A stretch of 64,000 nucleotides of DNA, from contig NZ_JAGXTP010000001.1 of NCBI RefSeq assembly GCF_018334155.1, forward strand, positions 2,480,001-2,544,000, written 5' to 3'. The first letter of the stretch is position 1. Each line of letters begins with the position of its first letter. The notes under the pieces are model-generated. The model saw nothing but the letters and a program-made list of their open reading frames with translations, had not been told where the DNA came from and made no database searches. A program made the translations under genes and the position numbers. Origin of the DNA: Devosia litorisediminis (lineage in GTDB: Bacteria > Pseudomonadota > Alphaproteobacteria > Rhizobiales > Devosiaceae). This document shows positions 37,485 to 47,563 of the stretch, piece after piece.

Positions 37485-40430
37485 CTAGAGCCCAGCAGCC
37501 GCACGCTCGCGCAGCGCCTGCGCGTCGCGGGGCGATACTTCAGGATATTCCGGGTCCGAGCCAACCTCAGGCAGCACTTTCCAAGACCGCGCACAACGCG
37601 TGCCCTTGGCAAGCCCTGGCAGCACGGCGATACCGGCCACATCATCGAGGCGAAACGCTTCAGACGGGCCTTCACCGGTCTGGACTGCGATGGCGGACGT
37701 AATAGCGATCTCGGCCAGATCCTGGCCCTTGAGCGCCGTCAGATAGCGTTCATCGGCAAGAAATACCTGGGGGGCAGCCTCAAGTGAGGAGCCGATACGT
37801 TTTTCGCGACGTTCGATCTCAAGCGCACCGGTGACCACACGGCGGACGCTGCGGATAAGCTGCCACTTGGCCGCAAGATCAGTATTGAGCCAATCGCCCG
37901 GCACTTCGGGAAACAGGCGCAGATGGACCGAGGAGCCTTCTTCCGGGTGCCGTTCAAGCCAGACCTCTTCCATGGTGAACACCAGAATCGGAGCCAACCA
38001 GGCCGTCAGACAATCGAACAGGTGATGCAGCACGGTCAGCGCGGCGCGGCGCTTGATCGAAGAGATCGGGTCGCAATACAGCGCATCCTTGCGGATGTCG
38101 AAGTAGAAAGCGGAGAGTTCGATGTTCATGAAGTTGGTCAGCAGGGTGACGACCTTGCGGTAGTCATACTCCTTGTACGCCCCGCGCACCTGAGCATCGA
38201 GCTGAGCCAGACGGTGCAGGATGACCTGCTCGAGTTCGGGCATGTCCTTGGCGTCGACCGCGTCCTGGGCGTCGTAATGGGCAAGGTTGCCCAACAGCCA
38301 GCGCAGCGTGTTGCGTAGCTTGCGGTAGCTGTCGACCGTGGTCTGGATGACTTCCTTACCGAGGCGCTGATCTTCCTGATAATCGGTAGAGGCAACCCAG
38401 AGACGCAGGATGTCGGCGCCGTATTGCTTGATGATATCTTGGGGGGCAACGGTATTGCCCAGCGACTTACTCATCTTGCGGCCTTCGCCATCCATGGTGA
38501 AGCCATGGGTGAGTACGCTTTCATAGGGCGCAAAACCGTTGGTGGCGCAGCTTTCCAGCAGGCTCGAGTGGAACCAGCCGCGATGCTGATCACTACCCTC
38601 AAGATACATCGAAGCGGGGAACTTCAGATGCGGCCATTTCTGCTTGTTGCGCAGCACCCAGGCGTGGGTCGTGCCCGAGTCGAACCAGACGTCGAGGACG
38701 TCGCGGATCATCTCAAAATCGTCTGCCTTGTACGCGTCGCCAAGGAAGCGCTGGGCCGCGCCGTCCTTGTACCAGGCATCTGCGCCTTCGGCCTCGAACG
38801 CATCGGCGATCCGGTGATTGACCGCTTCGTCCTTGAGGACTTCATTGGTGCCCTTGCGCACGAAGACGCTGATTGGCACGCCCCAAGCACGCTGACGGCT
38901 GAGCACCCAATCGGGGCGGTCGGCGATCATGGCGCGCAGGCGGTTCTGGCCCGAAGCCGGGTAAAACTTCGTCGCATCGATGGCGTTGAGCGCGCGGTGG
39001 CGCAATGTATCGCCAGCCGCGCCCTGGATATCGCGATCCATATAAACGAACCACTGCGGGGTATTGCGGAAGATCACCGGCTTCTTGGAGCGCCAGGAGT
39101 GTGGATAGGAGTGCTTGACCCGGCCACGTGCGACCATGGCATTGCGCTCGGCGAGGGCCGAGATCACCCGGTTGTTGGCATCACCTTTTTTGCCGTTGTC
39201 ATCGATGACGCGCGCGCCCTCAAGGCCCGGTGCGTCCTTGGTGTAAAAGCCGTCATCGCCGACCACATAGGGGATGGCGCTGTCGATGCCCTTTTCGCCC
39301 AGCAGTCGGGTCGAGTTCATCCAGATTTCAAAGTCGTCGAGACCATGACCGGGTGCGGTGTGCACAAAGCCTGTACCGGCGTCGTCAGTGACGTGTTCGC
39401 CATCGAGCAGGGGCACTTCGAAATTGTAGCCATCGCCCAAACCACGCAACGGATGGAAGCACGAGGTGATGTGAGCCGGATCGACATCCCCGATGCGGGC
39501 GAATTCTTCGACCTTGGCCTTGGCAAAGGTGTCGGCAGCCAGATTGTCGGCCAGGATATATTTCTCGCCCGTGGAGGCCCAATTGCCCTCGGGCGCCTTG
39601 GTCACTTCATAAAGGCCATAGGCGATCCTGGACGAAAACGAGATGGCCCGGTTGGCCGGGATGGTCCACGGCGTGGTGGTCCAGATGATCACCGACGCGT
39701 TCAGATCATGGAATGCACCCGAGGTGATGTCACCGCCGCCCGAACGGACCGGGAATTTTACCCAGATGGTGTCGCTCTCATAGTCGGCATATTCGATTTC
39801 GGCTTCAGCCAGAGCCGTGCGCTCGACAACTGACCACATCACAGGCTTGGAGCCGCGATAGAGTTGGCCGGAGCTGGCCACCGTCATCAATTCGCGCGCG
39901 ATCTGGGCCTCGGCGTCAAAGCTCATGGTGAGATAGGGATTGTCCCACTCGCCCAGGATGCCGAGCCGCTTGAACTCTTCGCGCTGTACATCGACCCACT
40001 GCTCAGCAAAGCTGCGGCATTCCTGCCGGAATTCAACGACAGGTACGTCGTTCTTGTCCTTGCCTTTGGCGCGGTACTGCTCTTCGATCTTCCATTCGAT
40101 AGGCAGGCCATGGCAATCCCAGCCCGGCACATAGGCCGAGTTGAAGCCCAGCATCTGCATCGAGCGTGAAACCAGATCTTTCAGCGTCTTGTTGAGCGCA
40201 TGGCCGATATGGATATTGCCGTTGGCATAGGGAGGGCCATCATGGATGGTGAAGAGAGGGCGATCCTTGGCCTGCTCGCGCTGCAGGGCAAAGATGTCCA
40301 TTTCTTCCCAACGCTTGAGCCATTCGGGCTCGCGCTGCGGCAGGCCCGCGCGCATGGGGAAGCTGGTTTCTGGCAAAAATAGGGTTGCCGAATAATCGGT
40401 TTCGGCGGCGCCTGCGACGGTATCGGTCAT
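37485..40430 (-). CDS. ileS: Isoleucyl-tRNA synthetase
   Basis: A 981-residue class I synthetase charging tRNA-Ile. HIGH is at 74-77 and KMSKS near 652-656; an editing (CP1) domain lies between and includes [13 protein letters not shown]. The C-terminal zinc finger is degenerate: the first CxxC reads CARS and the final pair is missing, a pattern I recall from other alphaproteobacterial IleS. ATG 40430 is used; a TTG four codons upstream is also possible. It sits between ribF and lspA. Confidence 0.95.
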   Translation of the reverse strand: MTDTVAGAAETDYSATLFLPETSFPMRAGLPQREPEWLKRWEEMDIFALQREQAKDRPLFTIHDGPPYANGNIHIGHALNKTLKDLVSRSMQMLGFNSAYVPGWDCHGLPIEWKIEEQYRAKGKDKNDVPVVEFRQECRSFAEQWVDVQREEFKRLGILGEWDNPYLTMSFDAEAQIARELMTVASSGQLYRGSKPVMWSVVERTALAEAEIEYADYESDTIWVKFPVRSGGGDITSGAFHDLNASVIIWTTTPWTIPANRAISFSSRIAYGLYEVTKAPEGNWASTGEKYILADNLAADTFAKAKVEEFARIGDVDPAHITSCFHPLRGLGDGYNFEVPLLDGEHVTDDAGTGFVHTAPGHGLDDFEIWMNSTRLLGEKGIDSAIPYVVGDDGFYTKDAPGLEGARVIDDNGKKGDANNRVISALAERNAMVARGRVKHSYPHSWRSKKPVIFRNTPQWFVYMDRDIQGAAGDTLRHRALNAIDATKFYPASGQNRLRAMIADRPDWVLSRQRAWGVPISVFVRKGTNEVLKDEAVNHRIADAFEAEGADAWYKDGAAQRFLGDAYKADDFEMIRDVLDVWFDSGTTHAWVLRNKQKWPHLKFPASMYLEGSDQHRGWFHSSLLESCATNGFAPYESVLTHGFTMDGEGRKMSKSLGNTVAPQDIIKQYGADILRLWVASTDYQEDQRLGKEVIQTTVDSYRKLRNTLRWLLGNLAHYDAQDAVDAKDMPELEQVILHRLAQLDAQVRGAYKEYDYRKVVTLLTNFMNIELSAFYFDIRKDALYCDPISSIKRRAALTVLHHLFDCLTAWLAPILVFTMEEVWLERHPEEGSSVHLRLFPEVPGDWLNTDLAAKWQLIRSVRRVVTGALEIERREKRIGSSLEAAPQVFLADERYLTALKGQDLAEIAITSAIAVQTGEGPSEAFRLDDVAGIAVLPGLAKGTRCARSWKVLPEVGSDPEYPEVSPRDAQALRERAAAGL

Positions 40431-40525
40431 GGGAAACGGCAATCGTTCTGGAGATTTGGCTGCCTTTTAGCAAGGCAGGGGCCATGGGGCAAAGGCTGAT
40501 TTGGGACAGCTGGCGTCGGTGGCGA

Positions 40526-41500
40526 TCAGCCGATGAAGCCAAGTTTGCTGTCTAGCGCGCCGATGGGGCGCGCGGTGCTAATGAGCTCCCGGGCCTTGCG
40601 GCTGTCGCGATCCATGGCGGTAATCAGTTCGTCGAGCCCGGAAAAGACTTCCTGGCCACGGATATGGCCAATCAACGCGACCGAAATGGTCTGCCCGTAA
40701 ATGTCCTCATCGAAGTCGAACAGATGAGTCTCAAACGGCGGGCGCTGATTGTTAAACATGGGCTTGCCGAAGGCGGCTACCCCGTCAAGCAAGCGGCCGG
40801 CAACCTTGGCGCGGACGGCATAGACGCCTTGTGCCAGCTGAAAGCTGGCATGGGTCATGGTGTTGGCCGTGGGATAGCCAAGCTCCCTGCCCCGCTGGTC
40901 ACCCTTGACCACGCAGCCATCGAAAAACCAGTGATAGCCCAACAGTCGATTGGCTGCCGAGACCGCCCCTTCGGAGAGGGCTGCGCGAATACGCGAAGAC
41001 GAGATGACCTCATCGCCTTCATCCATCAGGTCGAGCGTTTCAACAGCAAAGCCGTTGGCGTCGCCGGCAGCCTTGAGGAATGCGGGTGTACCGCGACGCT
41101 GACGCCCAAAGTGGAAATCGGAGCCAACAATGACGCCGGTCACTCCCAGCGCATCAATCAAAAAGCGTGAGACAAAATCCTCGGCTTCAATCTGCGAAAA
41201 GTCTCGATCGAATTTGAGGATGGTGACCGCATCAACACCAAAGGCCTCGGCCAGCCTGGCCTTGGAATCGCCTTCGGTGAGCCGGAACATGAAGGGAGCG
41301 GGTGCGAACACATCGCGGGGATGCGGCTCAAACGTCAGCACCATCGCCGGAACACCTGCGGCGTCAGCACGGTCCTTGAGCGCTGAGAGCACCATTTGAT
41401 GGCCGCGATGAAAGCCATCGAAGTTGCCGATGGCAATATAGGCGCCGCGCAGCGAAGCGGGCACGGCATCGAGATTGGACAGGCGCTGAAACGTGCTCAT
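40526..41500 (-). CDS. ribF: Bifunctional riboflavin kinase / FAD synthetase
   Basis: A 324-residue enzyme making FMN and then FAD. The N-terminal adenylyltransferase has GNFDGFHRGHQ near residue 25 and the SSSRIR motif; the C-terminal riboflavin kinase begins at about 195 with VVKGDQRGRELGYPTAN. It starts five bases after the HAD-family gene ends and precedes ileS, the common ribF-ileS-lspA order. Confidence 0.95.
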   Translation of the reverse strand: MSTFQRLSNLDAVPASLRGAYIAIGNFDGFHRGHQMVLSALKDRADAAGVPAMVLTFEPHPRDVFAPAPFMFRLTEGDSKARLAEAFGVDAVTILKFDRDFSQIEAEDFVSRFLIDALGVTGVIVGSDFHFGRQRRGTPAFLKAAGDANGFAVETLDLMDEGDEVISSSRIRAALSEGAVSAANRLLGYHWFFDGCVVKGDQRGRELGYPTANTMTHASFQLAQGVYAVRAKVAGRLLDGVAAFGKPMFNNQRPPFETHLFDFDEDIYGQTISVALIGHIRGQEVFSGLDELITAMDRDSRKARELISTARPIGALDSKLGFIG

Positions 41501-41505
41501 CGCTG

Positions 41506-42372
41506 CTACCAGGTCAGCCGCGGCAGAAAGCCCGCCATATTCGCACGGCTGGGTGCCACCAGATCAATAATGGCCTGCGGATCAGGTTTTCCGAAGGCGT
41601 CGAGCTCGGCGGCGTGGATCGAGCCGGTGACAAACAGCAGGTCGAGCCCGAACTTGGCGGCGCCTGTGGCGTCGGTCCGCACGCTGTCGCCGATGGCCAA
41701 TACGCGCGATTTATCGAGACTTTTTCCAGCAGCCTGCTCAGCCAGACGAAAGGCTTCCTCGTAGATTGGCTGATAGGGCTTGCCCGCCATGAGGACCATG
41801 CCACCCATGGCAGCATAGAGGTCGCCCAACGCACCGCCGCAATAGATGATCTTGTCTCCATGCTCGACGACGCGGTCGGGGTTCGCGCAGATCATGGGCA
41901 GCTTGCGCTGCAACCAGAACTTGGCGCGTTCACGGTACATTTCAGGAGTATCATCATCGGTATCGAGATCGGTGACGACAACGGCCTCGGCCTCGTCGGC
42001 GCCCGTGCGGCGAACATTGAGCCCTTCATAGAGCGCATCATCTTCAGTGGCCGGTCCGACGTGATGGATGGCCTTGCCGGAATATTTGCCGATCATCACG
42101 CGCGTTGCATCACCTGACGACACGATGGCGTCGTAGGCGCCGCGTGTGACGCCAAGGCGATCAAGCATCTCGATCAGCGGACCAGAGGGACGCGGCGCGT
42201 TGGTGATGAAGACCACCTTGCCGCCCGCCTTGCGGTATTCAACCAGCGCATCAACGGCACTGGGGAATGCCGAGACACCGTTATGCACAACGCCCCAGAC
42301 ATCGCTCAGCACGGCGTCGTAGGAGCGGGCAAGGTCAGATAGGCCGGAGATGGTGGGTAGCTGGCTGGTCAT
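41506..42372 (-). CDS. TIGR01459-type HAD hydrolase
   Basis: A 288-residue HAD phosphatase of the NagD-like class IIA. The first motif is LSDVWGVVHNG (the second Asp of the usual DxD is replaced by Trp, as common in this subgroup), then FITNAPRPS (motif II), and IGDSVRTDATGA (motif IV). The substrate is unknown. The family is often found next to ribF in Rhizobiales; here it ends five bases before ribF starts. Confidence 0.88.
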   Translation of the reverse strand: MTSQLPTISGLSDLARSYDAVLSDVWGVVHNGVSAFPSAVDALVEYRKAGGKVVFITNAPRPSGPLIEMLDRLGVTRGAYDAIVSSGDATRVMIGKYSGKAIHHVGPATEDDALYEGLNVRRTGADEAEAVVVTDLDTDDDTPEMYRERAKFWLQRKLPMICANPDRVVEHGDKIIYCGGALGDLYAAMGGMVLMAGKPYQPIYEEAFRLAEQAAGKSLDKSRVLAIGDSVRTDATGAAKFGLDLLFVTGSIHAAELDAFGKPDPQAIIDLVAPSRANMAGFLPRLTW

Positions 42373-42458
42373 CGCTGAGATCCGGTGCGTGCGGGATGTG
42401 GGCTGTATGTGGCAGCTTGCCCCTTGGGATCAAGGGGAAACCACAATGTGACTGGGTA

Positions 42459-42947
42459 TCACAGCTTTGGCGACAGGCCGAAATGATGGCAAATCTGCAC
42501 CGCGCTAGCCCGCGGCGTGGCCATATCGACAATAGTAAGATTGCTGAACTCGCGACTGGCATAGCCCTCCACATACATCTGGCGCGTGCGGAGGATCTCG
42601 TGAGGGCGCAACTGGCGACTTCCGCGATTACTCATGGCAGTTTCGACTGGCGGTGCCAGCGTCACCACACGCAAATCAGCGTGTCTGGTAGCGCTGACGC
42701 GCAGCAATCTTTGGTAATCGTTGTGACGCAGCGGTGTTGCCAGCACCAGTACCGCGCCATCTGCGGTAGCAATGAGATGCTCTAACCGCCGCATGGAGGC
42801 CTCGATACGGGCGACCAGAGGCGCATCATCGGGGGCATCGTGATCATCACCATCAAAAAACGCTGCCCGGGGCACAATGGCGGCCAAGGCTTTTCCGGTG
42901 GTGGTCTTGCCAGCATTGATGGGGCCGTTGAGCACCACGACCAGCAT
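42459..42947 (-). CDS. Small P-loop kinase-like protein
   Basis: A 162-residue protein with Walker A GPINAGKTTTG at the N terminus, then FFDGDDHDAP and a later MSNRGSRQLRPHEI segment. The size and layout resemble shikimate-kinase-like small-molecule kinases, but no specific family was recognised. It starts five bases after the EAL-like gene ends. Confidence 0.7.
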   Translation of the reverse strand: MLVVVLNGPINAGKTTTGKALAAIVPRAAFFDGDDHDAPDDAPLVARIEASMRRLEHLIATADGAVLVLATPLRHNDYQRLLRVSATRHADLRVVTLAPPVETAMSNRGSRQLRPHEILRTRQMYVEGYASREFSNLTIVDMATPRASAVQICHHFGLSPKL

Positions 42948-42952
42948 GCAGA

Positions 42953-44269
42953 TCAGCTCTCGGCGCGGCGCAGCTTGGGCGTCGCACCGCGCGGCGCTTC
43001 GACAACAAGGTCTGGCCGGACGGGACCGGGCGCGGCAATGTGAGGGCCCTGTACCAGAGTGATACCATCCTCGAGCAATTCAACGATCTGGCGTTCGCTG
43101 GCGATGCCGGTCGCCAGCAGCACGACTTCGAAACGCGCAACATAGTCGGCGATATCGGAGGCATGGAAATCGGTAAAGCTCTCGGGTGCCTCAATGAAAC
43201 GGGCCGCATCGACGCGCAGCGAGCGCACATTCTGAGCGGCCATTTCGGCAACATCAACGCGCAGTGATTTGACGTTGACGATGGAGAAGCCCGCGCCCTT
43301 TTTGGCGACGGCGTCGGCAATTGCGCGCTCAGCCGTGCTCATGCCCAGCCATTCACTCTCGGCAATGGCAAAGATCAGACCTTCGGCGATGGCCCGATTG
43401 GCCTCAAGCGAAGCAAGCAATTGCTCGGAAGACGCAGAATCGCCAAGCGAAGCACGCGAAAGCGGAATGTAGAGCGTGATGGGTTGACCGCTGGAGCGGG
43501 CGCGTCGACAAATGGTGATTGCCTCAACCAGACCAACACCTTCGATGTGGCGCAGCACATCCTGACCGTTGCGGCGCGGCGCGAAGTCTGCGTAATCGGC
43601 CAGATCGCCATCTTCGAGCATCAGGCGGGGCACCAGATCATAACCCTGGGGACGACGCTGGGGCAGCGTAACAACAGGCTGGATGTGATAGACGAGCCGA
43701 TTGTCGGCTAGTGCCTGACGCACCATTTCAAGCGGGATCGAGGGTTCAGGCTCGCGCGCTGGCGGTGCCGATGGTGGCGGGACGGCTGCCGCAATCATGC
43801 GCTCGCGCCCGGCGGGCTGAGGCTTGGCGGCACGATCCTCGATCTCGGCAACTGCCTCGGCAACCTGTCGGATCACCGTACCCAACACGGAAATATCGGC
43901 TTCAACGCCATCAAGGCGCTGGTCAGCATTGATATCAGCCATGGCATTGATGCGCTGGCCCAGCACTGCGCCGGCCTGAGCATCCGTTGCAAGAAGACGG
44001 GATAGGTCTTCGATGGCGCGTTCCAGCCGGTTTTCGGCGCGCTGACGCAACGTGCGTTCAAGCAGCACCACGAAGACACAGCCGACAACCACGGCAGCAA
44101 GAATCGCCTCGGCGGGCGTAAACGTCAGCCCAAAATAGGCTGTCGCGCCGACGCCGGCCGCAGCAAGGGCGATAAACGTGTAGACCAGTGCCTGCACGGG
44201 CGGACCTATGAACCCTTTGTAATCGCCGGGATTCGGCTTCCCCTCATAGCACCGCGTCGGATGCTGCAA
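42953..44269 (-). CDS. TipF-like membrane protein with degenerate EAL domain
   Basis: A protein of up to 438 residues. Two hydrophobic helices (about 26-46 and 52-70) are followed by a coiled-coil stretch (about 70-145), a Pro/Ala linker and a C-terminal EAL-like domain. Catalytic residues are lost: the EAL triad position reads DLV, and the DD pair and the metal ligands are missing, so it should bind but not cut cyclic di-GMP, if it binds at all. Helix pair plus coiled coil plus EAL is the plan of Caulobacter TipF, a flagellar positioning protein. The TTG at 44269 has no ribosome site; GTG 44197, just before the first helix, may be the true start. Confidence 0.75.
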   Translation of the reverse strand: MQHPTRCYEGKPNPGDYKGFIGPPVQALVYTFIALAAAGVGATAYFGLTFTPAEAILAAVVVGCVFVVLLERTLRQRAENRLERAIEDLSRLLATDAQAGAVLGQRINAMADINADQRLDGVEADISVLGTVIRQVAEAVAEIEDRAAKPQPAGRERMIAAAVPPPSAPPAREPEPSIPLEMVRQALADNRLVYHIQPVVTLPQRRPQGYDLVPRLMLEDGDLADYADFAPRRNGQDVLRHIEGVGLVEAITICRRARSSGQPITLYIPLSRASLGDSASSEQLLASLEANRAIAEGLIFAIAESEWLGMSTAERAIADAVAKKGAGFSIVNVKSLRVDVAEMAAQNVRSLRVDAARFIEAPESFTDFHASDIADYVARFEVVLLATGIASERQIVELLEDGITLVQGPHIAAPGPVRPDLVVEAPRGATPKLRRAES

Positions 44270-44308
44270 AAGGCGAACGCCGCCTCTTCCAAGGCTAATT
44301 GCGCCTCA

Positions 44309-45514
44309 TCAGGTGGAAAACAGCTTCCAGGCCCGCGAGAAGAAGCGCTGGAACAGTATCAACTGCGCTGCACCCCGTGCGGCAGCGGAAGCGCCCATGC
44401 AGCCCATTTCGACAGCAGGATGATCTGCAGTGAGTGAGGGCAGCAGGTGGAGATGGTGCACAACGCGCTCGTGTAAACGTTCAACGATATCGCGCGGCAT
44501 GATGCCATCAACGATGGCTTCGTCCACCTCGATCACGGCGCGTGTGTTGATAATCGCCTTGGCCAGTGCCGAGCCAGCCTTATCCAGCCATTGTGTGGCA
44601 ACAGGCTCGAGCGCATCCCAATCCCAATTGAAGGGGCTGCCAGTGGGCACATCCATCCCCGCCTTGGTCAGCATGTGCTGCAGAGCCATGATCGAGGCGA
44701 CCAGATGGACAAATGTCAGATTGCCTTCATCGTCGCATATCAGGATCGAGCCGAGATTGGCGGCGTGGCCTTCGCCCTCCCAGAGCTCACCATTGGCGAC
44801 CAGCCCACCCCCGACAAATGTACCGACCTGAAAATAGGCCAACCCACGAGGCCAGGGAGCGGCGTGTGCGATCACTTCGGACCAACAGGCTGCGTTGCCA
44901 TCATTGTACCAATGCACAGGCAGATCGACATCTTTGGCAATGCGTTCGACCAGATCGATGTCACGCCACAGAGCGGCCTGCTCTTCAGGGGCCTCCACCA
45001 GGCCAATATTGCGACCAATATGAGAGGGGCTGGCCACACCAATACCGGCAAGGCGTGAGCGCTGAACATCGGTCAAGCCAGAGCGAATGGTGGCTACTTC
45101 TGCAGCGATATCGGAAAACAGGGTACTGGCATCGGGATAGGCGTAGCTGCGGCGGACGCTGGCCAGCGTCTTGCCGGACATCTCGATCACCAGCACTTCA
45201 AAATGCCGCCAACCGACTTCAATGCCAATGGCCACGGCCCCATGCGGGTTGAGAAAAAGTGGGGTTGCGGGCTGGCCGCGCCGACCGCGCAAGACTTCGC
45301 CGCGAATGACCAGGGCGCGGGATTCCAGTTCAGCCACAATGCGCGAGGTGGTTTGTGGTCCCAATCCAGACAATCGCGCGACGTCAGCATTTGACGCCCC
45401 AGGATTTAGCGCAAGCAGGGTGAGTACAGCCCGCTCATTGGTTATTCGCACGCCCGACTGAGCAACGCCGCGCGACATTGGATTGATATCAGTCGTTTCA
45501 GAATCCTTTTGCAT
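44309..45514 (-). CDS. ROK-family transcriptional regulator
   Basis: A ~401-residue NagC/XylR-type regulator. An N-terminal winged helix (NERAVLTLLALNPGASNADVARLSGLG and following) binds DNA; the C-terminal sugar-kinase-like domain has GIEVGWRHFEVL and VGTFVGGGLVANG. The zinc-binding CxCG-x2-GC motif of classical ROK proteins is absent after GHAANLG, so the effector site is altered. The start is uncertain: ATGs at 45568, 45514 and 45478 are all in frame and lack a clear ribosome site. No sugar transporter is adjacent, so the regulon is unknown. Confidence 0.83.
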   Translation of the reverse strand: MQKDSETTDINPMSRGVAQSGVRITNERAVLTLLALNPGASNADVARLSGLGPQTTSRIVAELESRALVIRGEVLRGRRGQPATPLFLNPHGAVAIGIEVGWRHFEVLVIEMSGKTLASVRRSYAYPDASTLFSDIAAEVATIRSGLTDVQRSRLAGIGVASPSHIGRNIGLVEAPEEQAALWRDIDLVERIAKDVDLPVHWYNDGNAACWSEVIAHAAPWPRGLAYFQVGTFVGGGLVANGELWEGEGHAANLGSILICDDEGNLTFVHLVASIMALQHMLTKAGMDVPTGSPFNWDWDALEPVATQWLDKAGSALAKAIINTRAVIEVDEAIVDGIMPRDIVERLHERVVHHLHLLPSLTADHPAVEMGCMGASAAARGAAQLILFQRFFSRAWKLFST

Positions 45515-45689
45515 GGAGTGACTTAAACGACTGCGACGACCCGGATCAAGCACAATGCATTTTTTCATTCAGCGAAATGCGGAACGGAAAATTTACCCTG
45601 ATGAGAAACAATTGGCATAACACCGGGATAGCCGCGGCGGCGGCGACAAAACCGGAAACGAACAAGTCCAAACGCGAGGTCCGGGCCGC

Positions 45690-47120
45690 ATGGCGATGCA
45701 GAATCGAAGCAATGGTGATGCCAGCGGCAGACTATTGCTGATTGACCGGGACAATGCACAGGCACAGCTGATCGCTGAATCGCTGGCGCAATGCCTGGAT
45801 CAGGCCGCTCGAATTACAGTGGTATCAGGCGGAAAGCCCGCGGCTGAACTGCTGCGCGACGGCACCTTCGACATCGTATTGGCGGATTTATCGAGCCTGA
45901 GCGACCTCGCAGAACATAGCGATGACGCAGTGCAGCGGCTTGTGCGGCTGGCCAGCGGCGCCTTGCTTGTCGCGCTGTCGGACGGTGTTTCGGTATCATC
46001 GGCGGTTGGCGCGATGCGCGCGGGCGCCCATGATTATGTGGCCAAACCCATCAATGGCCCAACCATGGCCGCCCGCATCGGCGAATTGGCGCAACGGCAT
46101 GGCAAGTGCCGGTCGCTGGGCATGGAAGCCCGCAATGCCGCCGGACTCAGCGATTTCGCCGGTTTCATCGGTGCTTCGAGCGCGATGCAGTTTGTCTATG
46201 AGCAGATCGGCCGGATCGCGACATCATCAGCCCCCGTGTTCATCACCGGCGAAAGCGGCACCGGCAAGGATGTCTGTGCTGAAGCATTGCACGCCAAGGG
46301 CCAACGCGCCGGCAAGCGCCTGGTGGCCATCAATTGCGCGGCGATCCCGCGCGATCTGATGGAAAGCGAGTTGTTCGGCGTGGCCCGGGGCGCGTTTACC
46401 GGCGCCCATGAAGATCGCAAGGGCGCTGCCGAACTGGCTGACGGTGGCACGCTGTTTCTCGACGAAATCGGGGAAATGGACCTGTCGCTGCAATCAAAAT
46501 TGCTGCGCTTCCTGCAGACCGGAACGCTTAGTCGGGTCGGCGAAGCTGGTGTTCGGCATGTCGATGTGCGGGTGATCTGCGCGACCAATCGCAACCCCAT
46601 GCAGCTTATTGCGGAAAAGAAGTTCCGCGAGGACCTGTTCTACCGGCTGCATGTATTGCCAATTCACCTGCCACCCCTGCGCCAGCGCCCCACAGATATC
46701 ATGGTGCTGGCGCGACACTTCCTGGCGCGTTACGCAACCGAAGAGCACAAGAGCTTTGGCGATTATTCGGCCGAGGTCTCCAGTATGCTGACAGCGGCTG
46801 AATGGCCCGGCAATGTGCGCCAACTGCAAAACCTCGTACGCCGTCTGGTGGTCATGTTCGATGGCGGCGAGATCACGGCGACGATGCTGAGCGCGGCAGA
46901 TATTGAATCACGTGGCGTGACACCAGCGGTTGATACCCAGCCCCGCAGCGAGCGTCGGCCACCTATCCTGCCAATGTGGCAGCAGGAACAGCGCATCATT
47001 GAAGATGCGATCGCTCGTTTCAGCGGCAATGTCTCGCTTGCTGCAGCAGCGCTGGAAATCAGTCCGTCGACCATTTATCGGAAGCGGCAAGGCTGGTCGG
47101 AACTGGCGTCAGCGAGTTAA
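45690..47120 (+). CDS. NtrC-family sigma-54-dependent response regulator
   Basis: A 476-residue activator. The receiver domain (about 13-135) keeps a phospho-acceptor at Asp66 and the lysine at 119, with an unusual serine-rich surface after the Asp. The AAA+ domain has Walker A GESGTGKD (187-194), the sigma-54-contacting GAFTGA (234-239) and Walker B GTLFLDE (254-260). A Fis-type helix-turn-helix ends the protein (SLAAAALEISPSTIYRK). GAGG precedes the ATG. No kinase gene is adjacent. Confidence 0.92.
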   Translation: MAMQNRSNGDASGRLLLIDRDNAQAQLIAESLAQCLDQAARITVVSGGKPAAELLRDGTFDIVLADLSSLSDLAEHSDDAVQRLVRLASGALLVALSDGVSVSSAVGAMRAGAHDYVAKPINGPTMAARIGELAQRHGKCRSLGMEARNAAGLSDFAGFIGASSAMQFVYEQIGRIATSSAPVFITGESGTGKDVCAEALHAKGQRAGKRLVAINCAAIPRDLMESELFGVARGAFTGAHEDRKGAAELADGGTLFLDEIGEMDLSLQSKLLRFLQTGTLSRVGEAGVRHVDVRVICATNRNPMQLIAEKKFREDLFYRLHVLPIHLPPLRQRPTDIMVLARHFLARYATEEHKSFGDYSAEVSSMLTAAEWPGNVRQLQNLVRRLVVMFDGGEITATMLSAADIESRGVTPAVDTQPRSERRPPILPMWQQEQRIIEDAIARFSGNVSLAAAALEISPSTIYRKRQGWSELASAS

Positions 47121-47500
47121 GCCCCAAGCGCGATCACAAGAGACAAAATAAAGAGCATGCTGACCAAAGGTGTCATGACCCAGCGCTCTGACACACTGCG
47201 TGAAGCGGCATTTCCCACTATGCCCAGCAGGTAGAAGACGACTACCGCCCAAGCGGCAGCGTCGATCCAGTCCCCTATTGGCAAGAGTTGCAGCACGTGG
47301 GCCTTCTGCATCTGGATGGCCAGCAAGCCAATATAGATGAGAATGGCTGCAAGGCTACCGACGCGCAAAACGACCGGTAAACGACCATGCTGTCCACCCC
47401 AGGCAAACCGCCCCCAGGGGACTCCCATGGCAAGTGCTGCCTGAAAAACGGCCAGGCCGGCCAGCAATATTGCGCTGATGTATGCTGCAACCACGTTCAT
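47117..47500 (-). CDS. Small integral membrane protein, unknown function
   Basis: A 127-residue protein with four hydrophobic helices (about 5-25, 45-63, 80-98 and 108-126) and a WGRFAWGG segment after the first. No family was recognised. The ATG at 47500 has a strong GGAGGA ribosome site. Its end overlaps the convergent NtrC-type gene by four bases. Confidence 0.75.
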   Translation of the reverse strand: MNVVAAYISAILLAGLAVFQAALAMGVPWGRFAWGGQHGRLPVVLRVGSLAAILIYIGLLAIQMQKAHVLQLLPIGDWIDAAAWAVVVFYLLGIVGNAASRSVSERWVMTPLVSMLFILSLVIALGA

Positions 47501-47563
47501 CGATATTCCTCCACGATCACACCCGTGACAGCCGATGCCAGAATGAAGGCTGGCAGGAGAGCT

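Noticed and set aside
38424..39833. A 469-residue plus-strand frame inside ileS
   Set aside because: Shadow of the synthetase; no ribosome site and no recognisable domain.
45620..45660. Sigma-54 promoter before the NtrC-type gene
   Set aside because: TTGGCA is present but no GC-containing -12 element lies at the right distance.
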